A model generated the notes under the pieces. It was not told where the DNA came from. It saw nothing but the letters and a program-made list of their open reading frames with translations, and ran no database searches. From Marinobacter salinus (lineage in GTDB: Bacteria > Pseudomonadota > Gammaproteobacteria > Pseudomonadales > Oleiphilaceae): a stretch of DNA of 64,000 nucleotides. The DNA is taken from contig NZ_CP017715.1 in assembly GCF_001854125.1 (NCBI RefSeq), forward strand, positions 3,038,001-3,102,000, given 5' to 3'. A program made the position numbers and the translations under genes. Of this stretch, positions 9,091 to 18,780 are shown piece by piece. How positions within the stretch are numbered: position 1 is the stretch's first letter; every line of letters begins with the position of its first letter.

Positions 9091-9672
9091 GTGGCAGAAA
9101 AAACAACAACCAGAGCGACGCCGGCCGATGCGTTCAAGCGGGCCCGGCGCATGTGGCTCAAGGGGGAGCGTATTCATCTGGCGTCCCTTTCTGACGAACT
9201 CAATATCGGTCGTGCGACGCTGTTTCGCTGGGTTGGCAACAAGGATCTCCTGCTGGGCGAAGTGCTCTGGTCACTTTATGAGCCAGTTCGACTGGAGGCC
9301 CTGTCGACCGTACCGGGGCACGGCGTGGACTTTATTGTCGGTGTGTATCGGCAGATCAACTCCACCATTCTGCATTTCGCGCCCTTGCGCCGGTTCATTC
9401 ATGAGGATCCGGAATACGCCCTGAAAATCCTGACGTCATCCCAGTCTAGCCTGCACAGTCGCACAGTCGAAGCCAACACCCGCACCCTCAGGGAACAGGC
9501 TGCCTCAGGCTACATCAACCCGCCCATGAACATTGATAGCCTGTCCTACTTCATGGTTCGGCTGGCAGAATCCTGCCTTTACAGCGACATTATCGGCGGT
9601 CGCGAACCCCGGGACGAAGAACTGGAAGACGCCTGCACGGCTGTCCGAATCCTGCTTGGCGGCAAGGCCTGA
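9091..9672 (+). CDS. TetR-like transcriptional regulator, QsdR-type
   Basis: A 193-residue regulator. The N-terminal helix-turn-helix (about 12-60) reads LASLSDELNIGRATLFRWVGNKDLLLGEVLW, a TetR-type recognition helix ending in the usual N-K-x-x-L. The remainder is helical and matches the ligand-binding type seen in QsdR-family regulators. The start is GTG at 9091, preceded by TGAGG at correct spacing. Its divergent arrangement with the nitronate monooxygenase suggests it controls that gene and itself from the short shared region, which contains a GAATTC-centred partial palindrome. The ligand is unknown. Confidence 0.85.
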   Translation: MAEKTTTRATPADAFKRARRMWLKGERIHLASLSDELNIGRATLFRWVGNKDLLLGEVLWSLYEPVRLEALSTVPGHGVDFIVGVYRQINSTILHFAPLRRFIHEDPEYALKILTSSQSSLHSRTVEANTRTLREQAASGYINPPMNIDSLSYFMVRLAESCLYSDIIGGREPRDEELEDACTAVRILLGGKA

Positions 9673-9683
9673 AACCCGGGGCA

Positions 9684-9779
9684 GGCCTCTGGGGTGGGGC
9701 ACCTTTTCTGCCGGGAAAAAGATGTCTGAGCGCAGCGAGTTGTTTTTCCCATAAGAAAAGGTGCCCCACCCCAGGGGCC
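9684..9779. repeat. Long hairpin repeat, copy 1 (conserved-loop type)
   Basis: A 26-bp inverted repeat with one mismatch (9684-9709 against 9754-9779; stem GGGGTGGGGCACCTTTTCT) encloses a 44-base loop. The loop itself has an inner stem, GGGAAAAA with TTTTTCCC, around GATGTCTGAGCGCAGCGAG. It lies between the convergent ends of the QsdR-type gene and the aldehyde dehydrogenase gene, so it may also act as a bidirectional terminator. A second copy at 40151-40235 has nearly the same loop but a different, still complementary stem. Confidence 0.85.
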
Positions 9780-9795
9780 GGTTCACCCTGAGTCC

Positions 9796-11211
9796 TCAGA
9801 GCTGCAGCGAGCGAACCTCGAGAAACTCTTCCAGACCCCACTTGCCAAATTCCCGGCCAATGCCTGAATGACCGAAGCCGCCAAACGGCGCCAATGGGTT
9901 GAATGCACCACCATTGACGAACACCTGACCGGTGCGAAGTTTGCTGGCGATCTTTTTCGCCTTGTCCGGATCGGCAGACCAGACGGCACCTGAAAGGCCA
10001 TACTGCGTTCCGTTGGCGATCCGGATGGCTTCTTTCTCGTCGCTGTAAGGAATGATGCTAAGCACCGGACCGAAGATTTCTTCCTGGGCAATGCGGCTGT
10101 CCGGCTTGACGTTGCCAAACACAGTCGCCCGGACGAAGTAGCCTTTTTCACAGCCCTCGGGCGCTTCCGGCCCACCCGCAACCAGGGTGGCACCTTCTTC
10201 GATACCCAGTTTGATGTAATCAACAACCCGGTCGCGCTGCTGGGCCGACGCCAGCGGACCGAGGCGGGTGGTTTCTTCCAACGGATTGCCCGGTGTCATT
10301 TTGGCAACGGCCGCGGCCGCCAGCTCGCAGGCTTCATCGTGCCTGTCGGCTGGCACCAGCATACGGGTCAGTGCTGTGCAGGTCTGTCCGGAATTCAACA
10401 GGCAGTTGTTGATGGTGCCCTTTACCGCAGCACCCAGGTCGGCGTCCGGCAGAATAACCGAGGCGGACTTGCCGCCCATTTCAAGCGCAATACGCTTGAA
10501 ATCATCCGCCGCAGCGTGCGCGATGAGATGGCCGGTACGGGTGGAGCCAGTAAATGACACCATGCGCACGTCGGGGTGCTTGATCAGGGTGTCACCGGCG
10601 GTATGGCCGGGGCCACACACCAGGTTGAAAACACCCTTCGGCAGATCGGTGCCATCGAGAATTTCAGCCAGTATGTAGGCACTCTGGGGCGCAATTTCCG
10701 AAGGTTTCAGAACGACCGTACATCCGGCAGCAATGGCTGGAACAATCTTCAAAATGACCTGGTGCAGGGGGTAGTTCCAGGGGGTGATACAGCCGACCAC
10801 GCCCACCGGCGCATACTGCACCTCCGAGTTCCCGGACTGCTCGGTAAACGGGAAGTCCGGCAGCATTTTGAGGTAGGTTTTGGTGATCGTCGCCGGCAGT
10901 CCGGCCTGGATACCAGTGGCAAGCTTGATGGGCATGCCCACTTCCCGGCAGATGGTCTCGGCAATTTCACCGCCACGCTCCTTCAGGCCGGCATGCAGCT
11001 GCTCAAGCACTTTGATGCGCTGCTCCAGTGAACTCTCGGACCAGGTGTCAAAAGCCCTGTCCGCTGCCGCGATGGCTTGCTCCATTTCTTCCCGGCCAGC
11101 GGAAGGAACCCTGGCGATCACCTCACCGGTGCCGGCTTCGTGTACGTCAATGGTGTCGCCGTGCCAGTCGATCCATTGCCCGTTAATGTAGTTCTTGCTG
11201 AGAATATTCAT
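9796..11211 (-). CDS. NAD(P)-dependent aldehyde dehydrogenase
   Basis: A 471-residue member of the ALDH superfamily that oxidises an aldehyde to its acid. Active-site features are intact: the cofactor region GCITPWNYPL and VLKPSEIAP, FTGSTRTG, the general-base glutamate in LEMGGKSASVI, and the catalytic cysteine in NSGQTCTALTRML; EIFGPVLSI and PFGGFGHSGIGREFG lie near the end. It is the last gene of a five-gene minus-strand operon, 15 bp after an alcohol dehydrogenase. Together the two could take an alcohol to an acid, for example an omega-hydroxy acid to a dicarboxylate (inference). The exact substrate cannot be told from sequence. Confidence 0.93.
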   Translation of the reverse strand: MNILSKNYINGQWIDWHGDTIDVHEAGTGEVIARVPSAGREEMEQAIAAADRAFDTWSESSLEQRIKVLEQLHAGLKERGGEIAETICREVGMPIKLATGIQAGLPATITKTYLKMLPDFPFTEQSGNSEVQYAPVGVVGCITPWNYPLHQVILKIVPAIAAGCTVVLKPSEIAPQSAYILAEILDGTDLPKGVFNLVCGPGHTAGDTLIKHPDVRMVSFTGSTRTGHLIAHAAADDFKRIALEMGGKSASVILPDADLGAAVKGTINNCLLNSGQTCTALTRMLVPADRHDEACELAAAAVAKMTPGNPLEETTRLGPLASAQQRDRVVDYIKLGIEEGATLVAGGPEAPEGCEKGYFVRATVFGNVKPDSRIAQEEIFGPVLSIIPYSDEKEAIRIANGTQYGLSGAVWSADPDKAKKIASKLRTGQVFVNGGAFNPLAPFGGFGHSGIGREFGKWGLEEFLEVRSLQL

Positions 11212-11226
11212 TCTGTTTCTCCTGCC

Positions 11227-12333
11227 TCAATCAAACACAATCACGCCTCGGGCGTTCTTGCCTGCCACCATATCATCGAAGGCCTGGGCGGCGTCTTCAA
11301 TCGGGTAGGTGCGAGTGATGAGTTCGTCCAGTTTGAGTTTTCCGGCTTTGTAGAGCCCGAGAATGCGGGGGAAATCGTGCTGCGGGCGGGCAGAACCCAG
11401 CCAGCTTCCCTTAAGAGTCCGCTCATCCGCCGGGAGGGTGAGTGTCGTCAAAGACGTTTTGTCCTTCGGATCCGCCACCCCGACAACCACTGCGGTGCCG
11501 CCACGGCCCAGGCACTTATAGGCCTGTTCCACCACCGGACCGGCACCCACACATTCGAACGCGTAATCCACGCCACCGGTAAGCTTTTTCACCGCCTTGG
11601 CCGCATCGTCCACATCATTGATGTTTACGGTATGGGTAGCGCCAAATTCTTTCGCCATCTCCAGTTTCTTTTCGTTGCTGTCCACCGCCACGATCATTTC
11701 TGCCCCGGCCGTGGCGCAGCCCTGAATAGCGTTCAGACCAACCCCGCCAATGCCAAAGACCGCCGCCCGAGATCCGGGTTCCAGTTTGGCTGTATTGAAA
11801 ACCGCGCCAACGCCGGTCATCACCGCGCAACTCACCAGGGCCGCGTTTTGCATCGGCACCGTCTTATCAACCTTCACGCAGTTGTCCACATGCAGGGTGG
11901 CGTACTCCGCCATCACGCCACAGGCACCAAAGACGTTCAGCGGCTCACCCTTGGCATCCCGGGTTCGTACGGAGCCATCCGGCAGGGTAAACATGGCCTT
12001 ACGAGCGTTCTCACACAATACCGGGCGGCCACGAACACATTGGCGGCACTTGCCGCACATGGAGATAAAGGAGCTGACGACGTGGTCACCCTCCTGGAAA
12101 CCGGTAACGCCTTCGCCGACTTCAATCACCACACCGGCCGCTTCGTGACCCAGGACCAGGGGAGGCGGGTACTGAATCTTGCCAGTGGTTGCGGAAAGGT
12201 CGCTGTGGCAAACCCCGCACGCTGCAATCTTGATTGTGATCTCACCGCGCCTGGGGCCTTCTACGGTAATGGTCTCAACCTGAACGGGCTGCCCCCATTC
12301 ACGGCAAATCACGGCTTTGGCTTTTCTGTCCAT
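11227..12333 (-). CDS. Zinc-dependent alcohol dehydrogenase (MDR superfamily)
   Basis: A 368-residue zinc alcohol dehydrogenase. The catalytic zinc ligands are C42 (ACGVCHSD), the histidine in LGHEAAGVV and a cysteine in LVSCAVMTG. The structural zinc site is CGKCRQCVRGRPVLC (spacing C-x2-C-x2-C-x7-C). The Rossmann motif is AVFGIGGVGLNAIQG. It most resembles class III-like long-chain or aryl alcohol dehydrogenases, but no glutathione-specific feature is evident. It lies 22 bp after the acyl-CoA dehydrogenase gene and 15 bp before the aldehyde dehydrogenase gene in the same operon, so the two probably catalyse successive oxidations. Confidence 0.92.
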   Translation of the reverse strand: MDRKAKAVICREWGQPVQVETITVEGPRRGEITIKIAACGVCHSDLSATTGKIQYPPPLVLGHEAAGVVIEVGEGVTGFQEGDHVVSSFISMCGKCRQCVRGRPVLCENARKAMFTLPDGSVRTRDAKGEPLNVFGACGVMAEYATLHVDNCVKVDKTVPMQNAALVSCAVMTGVGAVFNTAKLEPGSRAAVFGIGGVGLNAIQGCATAGAEMIVAVDSNEKKLEMAKEFGATHTVNINDVDDAAKAVKKLTGGVDYAFECVGAGPVVEQAYKCLGRGGTAVVVGVADPKDKTSLTTLTLPADERTLKGSWLGSARPQHDFPRILGLYKAGKLKLDELITRTYPIEDAAQAFDDMVAGKNARGVIVFD

Positions 12334-12355
12334 TCTTGTTGTACTCCCGTGTTTT

Positions 12356-14158
12356 TCAGAACTGTTCGTCGACCATGTCCAGTGCCGTAGTGTCGACAGC
12401 CTTCAACAGTTCGCTGGTACTGATCACACCCGGCAATTCATAGCGTGCAAAGTAATCGCAGGCTTTCAGCTTGCCTTCATAGAATTGTGCAGACTGCCCG
12501 CCCTTTCCATTCAGGCCATCAACAGCTTTCAGGCCCTGTCTTAGCCACAGCCAGCCAACAACCGTTTGGCCGAGGGCATCCAGGTACAAGCTGGCATTGG
12601 CCAGGGCTTTTTCGGCGTTGCCGCTGGCCTTCTCCGCATTAAGGGTATCCGTGACTGTCGCCATTGCCCGAATCGCCTGCTCCAGCCGGCCGGCGGATTC
12701 AGCGAGCCTGTCGTGTTCGCGGGCCTCGCCAATGGTGGTGTCGATTCGATGCATCAACGCCTGAAAGAACTGGCCATCTGCCATGGACACCTTGCGCCCC
12801 AGCAGATCGAGACCCTGGATACCGTGGGTGCCTTCATGAATCGGGTTGAGCCGGTTATCCCGGTAGAACTGTTCAACCGGGTATTCCCGGGTATAGCCAT
12901 AGCCACCATGAACCTGAATCGCGAGGCTGTTGGCTTCAAGGCAATACCGGGACGGCCAGGACTTGATAATCGGAGTCAACAGATCCAGAAGACCTGCCGC
13001 CATTTTTCGCGCCTCTTCACTGGCGGCGTGTTTTTTTTCATCAACCAGCATTGCACCCTGAAGACATAAGGCGAGACCGCCCTCCACGTAGGCTTTCTGG
13101 GCCAGCAACATCCTGCGGATATCAGCGTGGCGGATCAGCGGCACCTGAGGCGTATTCGGATCCTTTTCCCCAATCGGGCGGCCTTGCCGTCGTTCACGGG
13201 CATAGTCCAGAGCATGGAGGTAACCGGTATAGCCGAGCATGACAGAGCCCAGCCCAACGCCAATACGAGCTTCGTTCATCATGTGGAACATAGCGGCCAG
13301 GCCGTTATTTGGCTCACCGACCAGATAGCCGACGGCACCGTCCTTCTCACCAAAATTGAGCATGGTCGACGTTGTGCCCCGGTAACCCATCTTGTGGATC
13401 AGCCCCGCCAGCGCCAAATCGTTCCGCTCACCGAGACTGCCATCCTCATTAACGAGGATCTTGGGGACGAGGAACAGGGATATACCTTTCACCCCCGGAG
13501 GCGCATCGGGCAGGCGCCCGAGGACCATATGAATGATGTTGTCGCTGAGTTCGTGATCGCCACCGGAGATGTAGATTTTGTTACCAAACAGACGATAGCT
13601 GCCGTCGGCCCGGGGTTGGGCACGGGTACGCAAGTCCCCCAGGGAGGACCCTGCATGGGGTTCGGTCAGGCACATGGTGCCGAAGAACCGGCCCGCCATC
13701 ATGGGTTCGGCGTAGCGCTCTTGCTGCTCCTCCGAACCCTGCACCATAATCAGGTTCGCCGCAGCGATGGTGAGCCCGGCATAACCCTGAGTACCCACAT
13801 TGGCACCCTTGAGCAAACCGACACACATCTGCGCCACGGCCGCTGGCAGCTGCATGCCGCCACGCTCGTAATCCTGGCTCGCGGCCATCAGCCCGGTGTC
13901 CTTCAGGACATCAAGCGCTCGTTTTACTTCCGGGCGCATGGTAACCCGGCCATTCTCGAATCGGGGCTCTTCTTCATCCACCAGCCTGGCGTGGGTCGCG
14001 AACTCCTCCGCTGCCACTTTCAGAGCCAGATCAAGCGCCGCCTGCAGGGTTTCGCGGCTGTGGTCGGAATAGCGACCAAACCTCAGCGTCTGCTCCACGT
14101 CATGGAGTTCATAAAGCTGGAAAGCCAGATCCTCAGGATTAATGATTCTCTGCTGCAT
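12356..14158 (-). CDS. Acyl-CoA dehydrogenase with extended C-terminal domain (DmdC/AcdB-like)
   Basis: A 600-residue flavoenzyme, much longer than the usual 380-400 residues, of the subgroup with an extra C-terminal domain (about 470-600). The FAD and substrate motifs are MCLTEPHAGSSLGDLRTRA, YRLFGNKIYISGGDHE and the C-terminal catalytic-loop region VHGGYGYTREYPVEQFYRDNRLNPIHEGTHGIQ, where the glutamate in HEGTHGIQ is in the usual base position. It introduces the 2,3-double bond in an acyl-CoA and passes electrons to ETF. It is the third gene of the operon that starts with the hydratase/dehydrogenase. Subgroup members act on diverse chains, including methylthiopropionyl-CoA, so specificity is open. 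Confidence 0.93.
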   Translation of the reverse strand: MQQRIINPEDLAFQLYELHDVEQTLRFGRYSDHSRETLQAALDLALKVAAEEFATHARLVDEEEPRFENGRVTMRPEVKRALDVLKDTGLMAASQDYERGGMQLPAAVAQMCVGLLKGANVGTQGYAGLTIAAANLIMVQGSEEQQERYAEPMMAGRFFGTMCLTEPHAGSSLGDLRTRAQPRADGSYRLFGNKIYISGGDHELSDNIIHMVLGRLPDAPPGVKGISLFLVPKILVNEDGSLGERNDLALAGLIHKMGYRGTTSTMLNFGEKDGAVGYLVGEPNNGLAAMFHMMNEARIGVGLGSVMLGYTGYLHALDYARERRQGRPIGEKDPNTPQVPLIRHADIRRMLLAQKAYVEGGLALCLQGAMLVDEKKHAASEEARKMAAGLLDLLTPIIKSWPSRYCLEANSLAIQVHGGYGYTREYPVEQFYRDNRLNPIHEGTHGIQGLDLLGRKVSMADGQFFQALMHRIDTTIGEAREHDRLAESAGRLEQAIRAMATVTDTLNAEKASGNAEKALANASLYLDALGQTVVGWLWLRQGLKAVDGLNGKGGQSAQFYEGKLKACDYFARYELPGVISTSELLKAVDTTALDMVDEQF

Positions 14159-14208
14159 AGCGGCGCTCGCTGGTTTTATTGCTGTTTTAAGAGTTTGGTG
14201 AACGAGGC

Positions 14209-15393
14209 TTAAACCACCTCAAAAAGACCCGCAGCACCCTGGCCACCACCAATGCACATGGTCACGACCACGTACTTGGCACCGCGGCGCTTGCCTTCGA
14301 TCAGAGCGTGGCCAGTCAGGCGTGAGCCTGTGACACCATAGGGGTGACCGACCGCAATGGAGCCGCCGTTCACATTCAGTTTATCCATGGGAATACCAAG
14401 GCGATCACGGCAATAGACTACCTGGGATGCAAAGGCTTCATTCAGCTCCCACAGGTCAATGTCGTCCATTTTCAGGCCCGTACGCTCCAGCAGACGCGGG
14501 ATTGCGAAGACCGGCCCGATGCCCATTTCGTCGGGTTCACAACCGGCAACCGCAAAGCCACGGAAGATACCCATGGGCTCGATGTTGTGCTTTTCCGCGT
14601 AGGTGCTGTTCATCACAGTACACACGGAAGCGCCATCCGACAGCTGACTGGCGTTACCCGCGGTCACAAACTGGTCCTCTCCACGCACCGGATTCAAGCC
14701 CTGAAGACCTTCGAGCGTCGTATTCGGGCGATTGCATTCGTCGCGGTTCAAGGTCACGTCCTTCTGGCTGACCTCACCGGTTTCCTTGTCTTTGACCAGC
14801 ATAGTCGCATCGAACGGCACGATCTCGTCGTCAAACTTGCCCGCCTGCTGAGCCGCTGCCGTACGCTGCTGGGAAATCAACGCATACTCGTCCTGGGACT
14901 CACGACTGACGCCGTAGCGACTGGCTACAATATCGGCGGTCTCGATCATCGAGAGATACAGCTCCGGCTTGTTCTTCATCAGCCAGTCATTGGTGGCATG
15001 AAAGCTGTTGAGCTTGTCGTTCTGCACCAGGGAAATGGACTCCACGCCCCCGGCCACCATGGCGGGCACCTTCTCGGACACTACTCGCTGGGCCGCAATG
15101 GCAATGGACTGCAGGCCAGAGCTGCAGAACCGGTTGATGGACAAACCCGCAGTGGTCACCGGAAGGCCGGCACGAATAGCCGCAAGGCGCGCCATGTTCT
15201 TGCCCTGGGCACCTTCCTGGAAGGTAGCGCCGAGGATCACGTCCTCAACGATATTCGGATCAATACCGGCGCGCTCAACCGCATGCCTGATCACATGACC
15301 GGCAAGATCCACGCTGTGGGTGTTATTCAGGGCGCCCCGGTAAGATTTACCAAGGCCTGTACGAGCGGTGGAAACAATAACTGCATCTGACAT
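14209..15393 (-). CDS. Acetyl-CoA C-acyltransferase (thiolase)
   Basis: A 394-residue thiolase that cleaves 3-oxoacyl-CoA with CoA to give acetyl-CoA and a shortened acyl-CoA. The nucleophile is C90 in [13 protein letters not shown]; the other active-site residues are the histidine in [12 protein letters not shown] and the C-terminal cysteine in [12 protein letters not shown]. The family motif NEAFASQ is also present. It lies 27 bp downstream of the hydratase/3-hydroxyacyl-CoA dehydrogenase gene, as expected for a beta-oxidation pair, and 50 bp before the acyl-CoA dehydrogenase gene. Confidence 0.95.
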   Translation of the reverse strand: MSDAVIVSTARTGLGKSYRGALNNTHSVDLAGHVIRHAVERAGIDPNIVEDVILGATFQEGAQGKNMARLAAIRAGLPVTTAGLSINRFCSSGLQSIAIAAQRVVSEKVPAMVAGGVESISLVQNDKLNSFHATNDWLMKNKPELYLSMIETADIVASRYGVSRESQDEYALISQQRTAAAQQAGKFDDEIVPFDATMLVKDKETGEVSQKDVTLNRDECNRPNTTLEGLQGLNPVRGEDQFVTAGNASQLSDGASVCTVMNSTYAEKHNIEPMGIFRGFAVAGCEPDEMGIGPVFAIPRLLERTGLKMDDIDLWELNEAFASQVVYCRDRLGIPMDKLNVNGGSIAVGHPYGVTGSRLTGHALIEGKRRGAKYVVVTMCIGGGQGAAGLFEVV

Positions 15394-15420
15394 AAAAGTT
15401 GCCTCGAAAATAATGAGTAA

Positions 15421-17514
15421 TTAGAGCTTTCCGAAGGTCTTGCCTTCTGCAACCAGCTTCTTCAGCAGAGCCGAAGGCTTCCACTGCTCTCCACCGATAT
15501 CGTCGTGGTATTTCTCCACGGCATTCAGGATGGTGTCGAGACCGATCTGGTCTGCCCAGAACATGGGGCCACCACGGTATGCCGGGAAGCCGTAGCCATA
15601 GATCCAGACAATGTCGATATCCAGCGCACGATCGGCTATGCCTTCTTCCAGAATCTTGGCACCTTCGTTGATCATCACATACATGCAGCGCTCGAGGATT
15701 TCCTGATCGGTAATCTCACGCGGGGTGATGCCCTGCTCCTCACGGAAGTCGGCAATCAGTTGGTCTACTTCCGGGTCCGGAATGGGCTTGCGGCTGCCTT
15801 CCTCATATTTATAGACACCCGCCATGGTCTTCTGGCCCAGGCGATTCTGCTCTGCCAGCTTGTCCATCCAGCTCGGCGCCACATCTTCACCGGCATTACG
15901 GCGCTCTTCGCGAATGCGGTAACCCACATCAATACCCGCAAGATCCGACATGGCAAACTGCCCCATCGGGTAGCCCAGATCGGTCAGTACCTTGTCCACC
16001 TGCTGCGGAGTCGCACCTTCGTTAACCAGTGACATGGCTTCAGCACCACGCTTGTGCAGCATACGATTGCCCACAAAGCCGTGACAGTTACCAACCATGA
16101 CCCCCACTTTGCGGATCTTCTTGGCCACCGCCATGACGGTCGCTTTCACTTCATCAGAAGTGTGGGTCCCGCGAACGTTTTCCAGGAGCTTCATCACATT
16201 CGCCGGGCTGAAGAAGTGCATGCCCACCACGTCTTCCGGGCGCTTGGTGGCAGACGCGATTTCGTCGATATCCAGCGTTGAAGTGTTGGAGGCGAGAATG
16301 GCACCGGGCTTACAGACACCGTCAAGCTTGGCAAAGATCTCCTTCTTGATGGCCATGTTCTCAAACACGGCTTCTATGACCAGATCAACATCCCGGAAAG
16401 CATCGTAGGTCAGGCTGCCATTGATCAGCGCCATCCGCTCTTCCACCTGCTGCTGGGTGATACGTCCTTTCTTCGCCGAGTTCTCGTAATTCTTGCGGAT
16501 AATGCCCAGACCCTTGTCCAGAGCTTCCTGTTTCACTTCCACGATGGTGGCGGGGATACCGGCATTGGCAAAGTTCATGGCAATACCGCCGCCCATGGTG
16601 CCGGCACCGATAACGCCCACACTTTTCACATCACGCACCGGTGTGTCTTTGGACAGCCCTTTGACCTTGGAAACTTCACGCTCGGCAAAGAAAGCATGAA
16701 CAAGGCCTGCACGTTGCGGCGATTCCATACACTCCATAAACAGCTCGCGTTCCCGTTTCATGCCTTCATCAAACGGCAGATTGAAAGCAGCTTCGACCGC
16801 GTCTACGCACTTGAACGGTGAAAACAGGCCTCGGGCCTTCTTCTCCAGGCCGGCCCGGAACTGGCTGAAAACATCACTGCCCTTTTCCGCTTCAATCTTG
16901 TCAGTCACGTCACGAACCCGACGTACGGGCTTGCCCTCATCCGCAATCTTCTGCGCGAAAACCAGCCCAGCGGCGCGGGCGTCACCACCCTCGTCGACCG
17001 CATCCACGATGCCAAGCGCCAGCGCGTCTTTGGCACCAACAAACTCACCCGAAGTAATCATTTCCAGAGCTTTCTGTGCTCCGGTAAGACGCGGCAGGCG
17101 CTGGGTTCCGCCAGCACCGGGCAACAGGCCAAGCTTCACTTCCGGCAGGCCAACTTTAGCGCTGCTCAAGGCAACCCGATAGTGACAACCCAGTGCTGTT
17201 TCCAGGCCGCCACCAAGAGCAGTTCCGTGAATCGCTGCAATAACGGGCTTTTCGCTGTCCTCAAAATGCCTAACAACAGCAGGGAGCCCGGGCTCCTGCA
17301 TTGGCTTGCCAAATTCCCGGATATCAGCGCCGGCAATAAAGGTACGGCCTTCGCAAACCAGCAGCAGAACTTTCGCTTCCGAATCCAGCTGGCCCTGTTC
17401 GAGCGCAGCTACCAGACCGGAGCGAACCGAATGACTGAGGGCATTGACCGGCGGATAATCCACAGTGATCACGCCAATGTTGCCTTCCCGGTTATAAGTT
17501 ACGACCTCAGACAT
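15421..17514 (-). CDS. Enoyl-CoA hydratase / 3-hydroxyacyl-CoA dehydrogenase fusion (FadB/FadJ-like)
   Basis: A 697-residue bifunctional beta-oxidation enzyme. The N-terminal hydratase domain (about 1-190) has GRTFIAGADIREFG and GTALGGGLETALGCHY (oxyanion hole), and the catalytic glutamate region LPEVKLGLLPGAGGTQ. The dehydrogenase part starts near residue 298 with the NAD loop GVIGAGTMGGGIAMNFANAG; SNTSTLDIDEIA and the catalytic histidine in GMHFFSPANVMKLLE follow. It is the first gene of the five-gene operon, and the shared operator-like element lies 22-45 bp before its start. It is a little shorter than classical FadB and resembles the peroxisomal type. Confidence 0.95.
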   Translation of the reverse strand: MSEVVTYNREGNIGVITVDYPPVNALSHSVRSGLVAALEQGQLDSEAKVLLLVCEGRTFIAGADIREFGKPMQEPGLPAVVRHFEDSEKPVIAAIHGTALGGGLETALGCHYRVALSSAKVGLPEVKLGLLPGAGGTQRLPRLTGAQKALEMITSGEFVGAKDALALGIVDAVDEGGDARAAGLVFAQKIADEGKPVRRVRDVTDKIEAEKGSDVFSQFRAGLEKKARGLFSPFKCVDAVEAAFNLPFDEGMKRERELFMECMESPQRAGLVHAFFAEREVSKVKGLSKDTPVRDVKSVGVIGAGTMGGGIAMNFANAGIPATIVEVKQEALDKGLGIIRKNYENSAKKGRITQQQVEERMALINGSLTYDAFRDVDLVIEAVFENMAIKKEIFAKLDGVCKPGAILASNTSTLDIDEIASATKRPEDVVGMHFFSPANVMKLLENVRGTHTSDEVKATVMAVAKKIRKVGVMVGNCHGFVGNRMLHKRGAEAMSLVNEGATPQQVDKVLTDLGYPMGQFAMSDLAGIDVGYRIREERRNAGEDVAPSWMDKLAEQNRLGQKTMAGVYKYEEGSRKPIPDPEVDQLIADFREEQGITPREITDQEILERCMYVMINEGAKILEEGIADRALDIDIVWIYGYGFPAYRGGPMFWADQIGLDTILNAVEKYHDDIGGEQWKPSALLKKLVAEGKTFGKL

Positions 17515-17535
17515 AATTTCTCCTCGCCTTATATG

Positions 17536-17560
17536 AAATGTAGTTTTAACAAGCGAAACA
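17536..17560 (-). promoter_or_regulatory. Operator-like element C, before the beta-oxidation operon
   Basis: Read on the minus strand the core is GTTTCGCTTGTTAAAACT (17542-17559), followed by ACATTT. It matches 11 of 18 positions of the element before thiolase-gcdH, and the CGCT and AAACT blocks are intact. It is the most diverged of the five clear copies. It ends only about 22 bp from the start codon, so a protein bound here could block transcription or initiation. Confidence 0.5.
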
Positions 17561-17620
17561 TGGGAACGATTTAATACAAGTTTTTCTCAGGTTTCAACCA
17601 TCGATTAAACACCGCGCATA

Positions 17621-17650
17621 AAAAAACCGCGGAGTTCCCTCTGCGGTTTT
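17621..17650 (-). terminator. Rho-independent terminator after the iclR gene
   Basis: On the minus strand, a stem AAAACCGCAGAG paired with CTCCGCGGTTTT (four-base loop) runs into a T-tract. It separates iclR from the downstream operon on the same strand, so that operon must have its own promoter. The symmetrical A and T flanks would also let it work on the plus strand. Confidence 0.8.
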
Positions 17651-17737
17651 GGGCGTGCATGCGGCTTTGGATAAACTGCGGAAGAACTTTTCTTGCTTCC
17701 TTTACCCTTACATCAAGCTGCAAAATCCGTCAGCGCA

Positions 17738-18565
17738 TCAAACCCCCAGGGATTCAATATCACTCGCCAGCATGGCCAGCTGGTGGGCAATGGATTCGCG
17801 GAGCTTTTCACCAGACACCAGGTAGGAAGGCGCGGCACAGGTCAGCGCCATAATGGTGCCATCCTGCAGGTGAATGGGCACACCGGCGGAATTGATGTTT
17901 CTGTCCCACTCACCCAGGGAAAGACAGAACCCGTGCTTCTGGTAATCTTCCATGGCACGTTCAAGACCCTCTTTTTTCTCCGGCCAGCCCTCCGGGCCGT
18001 ACTTCCTCGCCATGGCGTCTTCAATGACTTTCCGACCTTTCTCCGCGATGGAGCAATAATAAGCGCGACCAGCCGACGTGGTTGCCATTGGAAGCTTCAG
18101 GCCAATATCCATGCGCAAAAGAGACGCTTCGGGCGGAAGCCGGTTCTCCACATAGATCATATGCAGACGATCCCTGCAGGTCAGCCCTACTGACATATTG
18201 GTCTGGCGCGCAAACTCATCCATGTAGGGCTTGGCCAGCTGACGCACCTTGAGGTTGGAAACATACGCATAACCCAGCGCCAGTACACCGGAGCTTAGCT
18301 GATATTTTTCCAGCTGGGTGTTGTAGCTGAGGTAACCCAGCTTTGTCAGGGTATAGGTCATCCGTGAAACAGTCGGCTTTGGAAGACCTGTAATCCTCGC
18401 AATATCCTGGTTACCCAAAATCACCGAACCCTGACTGAAAGCACGCAGCACGTCGAGGCCCCGGGAAAGGGCTTCCACAAACTTGCGATCCTTTTCCGGC
18501 TTTACCGGTTCGCCGTCACCAGACGCAGCCATCAACTCCGGTGAAGTGGTAATTGCTTTTGACAT
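17738..18565 (-). CDS. IclR-family transcriptional regulator
   Basis: A 275-residue regulator. A variable N-terminal tail of about 28 residues precedes the winged helix-turn-helix (FVEALSRGLDVLRAFS, NQDIARITGLPKPTVSRMTYTLTKLGYL; residues about 28-90). The C-terminal effector-binding domain (about 105-270) carries SVGLTCRDRLHMIYVENR, LPMATTSAGRAYY and the GFCLSLGEWDRNINSAGVPI segment typical of the family. It is divergent from ghrA and sits at the head of a set of catabolic operons that share an operator-like element, so it is the best candidate for their common regulator. IclR proteins can repress or activate; which applies here is unknown. Confidence 0.92.
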   Translation of the reverse strand: MSKAITTSPELMAASGDGEPVKPEKDRKFVEALSRGLDVLRAFSQGSVILGNQDIARITGLPKPTVSRMTYTLTKLGYLSYNTQLEKYQLSSGVLALGYAYVSNLKVRQLAKPYMDEFARQTNMSVGLTCRDRLHMIYVENRLPPEASLLRMDIGLKLPMATTSAGRAYYCSIAEKGRKVIEDAMARKYGPEGWPEKKEGLERAMEDYQKHGFCLSLGEWDRNINSAGVPIHLQDGTIMALTCAAPSYLVSGEKLRESIAHQLAMLASDIESLGV

Positions 18566-18696
18566 ATAATGGCGTCCTCCAACAGCGTCGCCGAATCCGG
18601 TATCAGGGATATAAGTCCCGCGAATAGAAAAGATGAAGCATTTTAATCGTTGGTGAAATCAAGTACCACAAAGTCTTTTCAAAAATCGTGCCTAAT

Positions 18697-18723
18697 GTGA
18701 AACGATTGGCCTTTATGTTTCAC
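18697..18723. promoter_or_regulatory. Perfect inverted repeat in the iclR-ghrA divergent region
   Basis: GTGAAAC and GTTTCAC form a perfect 7-bp inverted repeat with a 13-bp spacer, giving a 20-bp centre-to-centre distance (about two helical turns). Bases around the right arm (TGTTTCACTGGCGCACT) resemble the reverse of the shared operator core. The position between the two divergent starts suits control of iclR itself; the function is inferred. Confidence 0.5.
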
Positions 18724-18780
18724 TGGCGCACTCGCGTGTCCCGATATAACCAGGGTAGCCCCGGCTTTAATCAGCCCGAT

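Noticed and set aside
11077-12390. A 437-codon plus-strand frame opposite the alcohol dehydrogenase gene
   Set aside because: His- and Arg-rich composition typical of the antisense of a GC-rich gene; the minus-strand frame has intact zinc and nucleotide motifs.
13127-14212. A 361-codon plus-strand frame opposite the 600-residue acyl-CoA dehydrogenase gene
   Set aside because: Antisense shadow; no ribosome site or recognisable domain.
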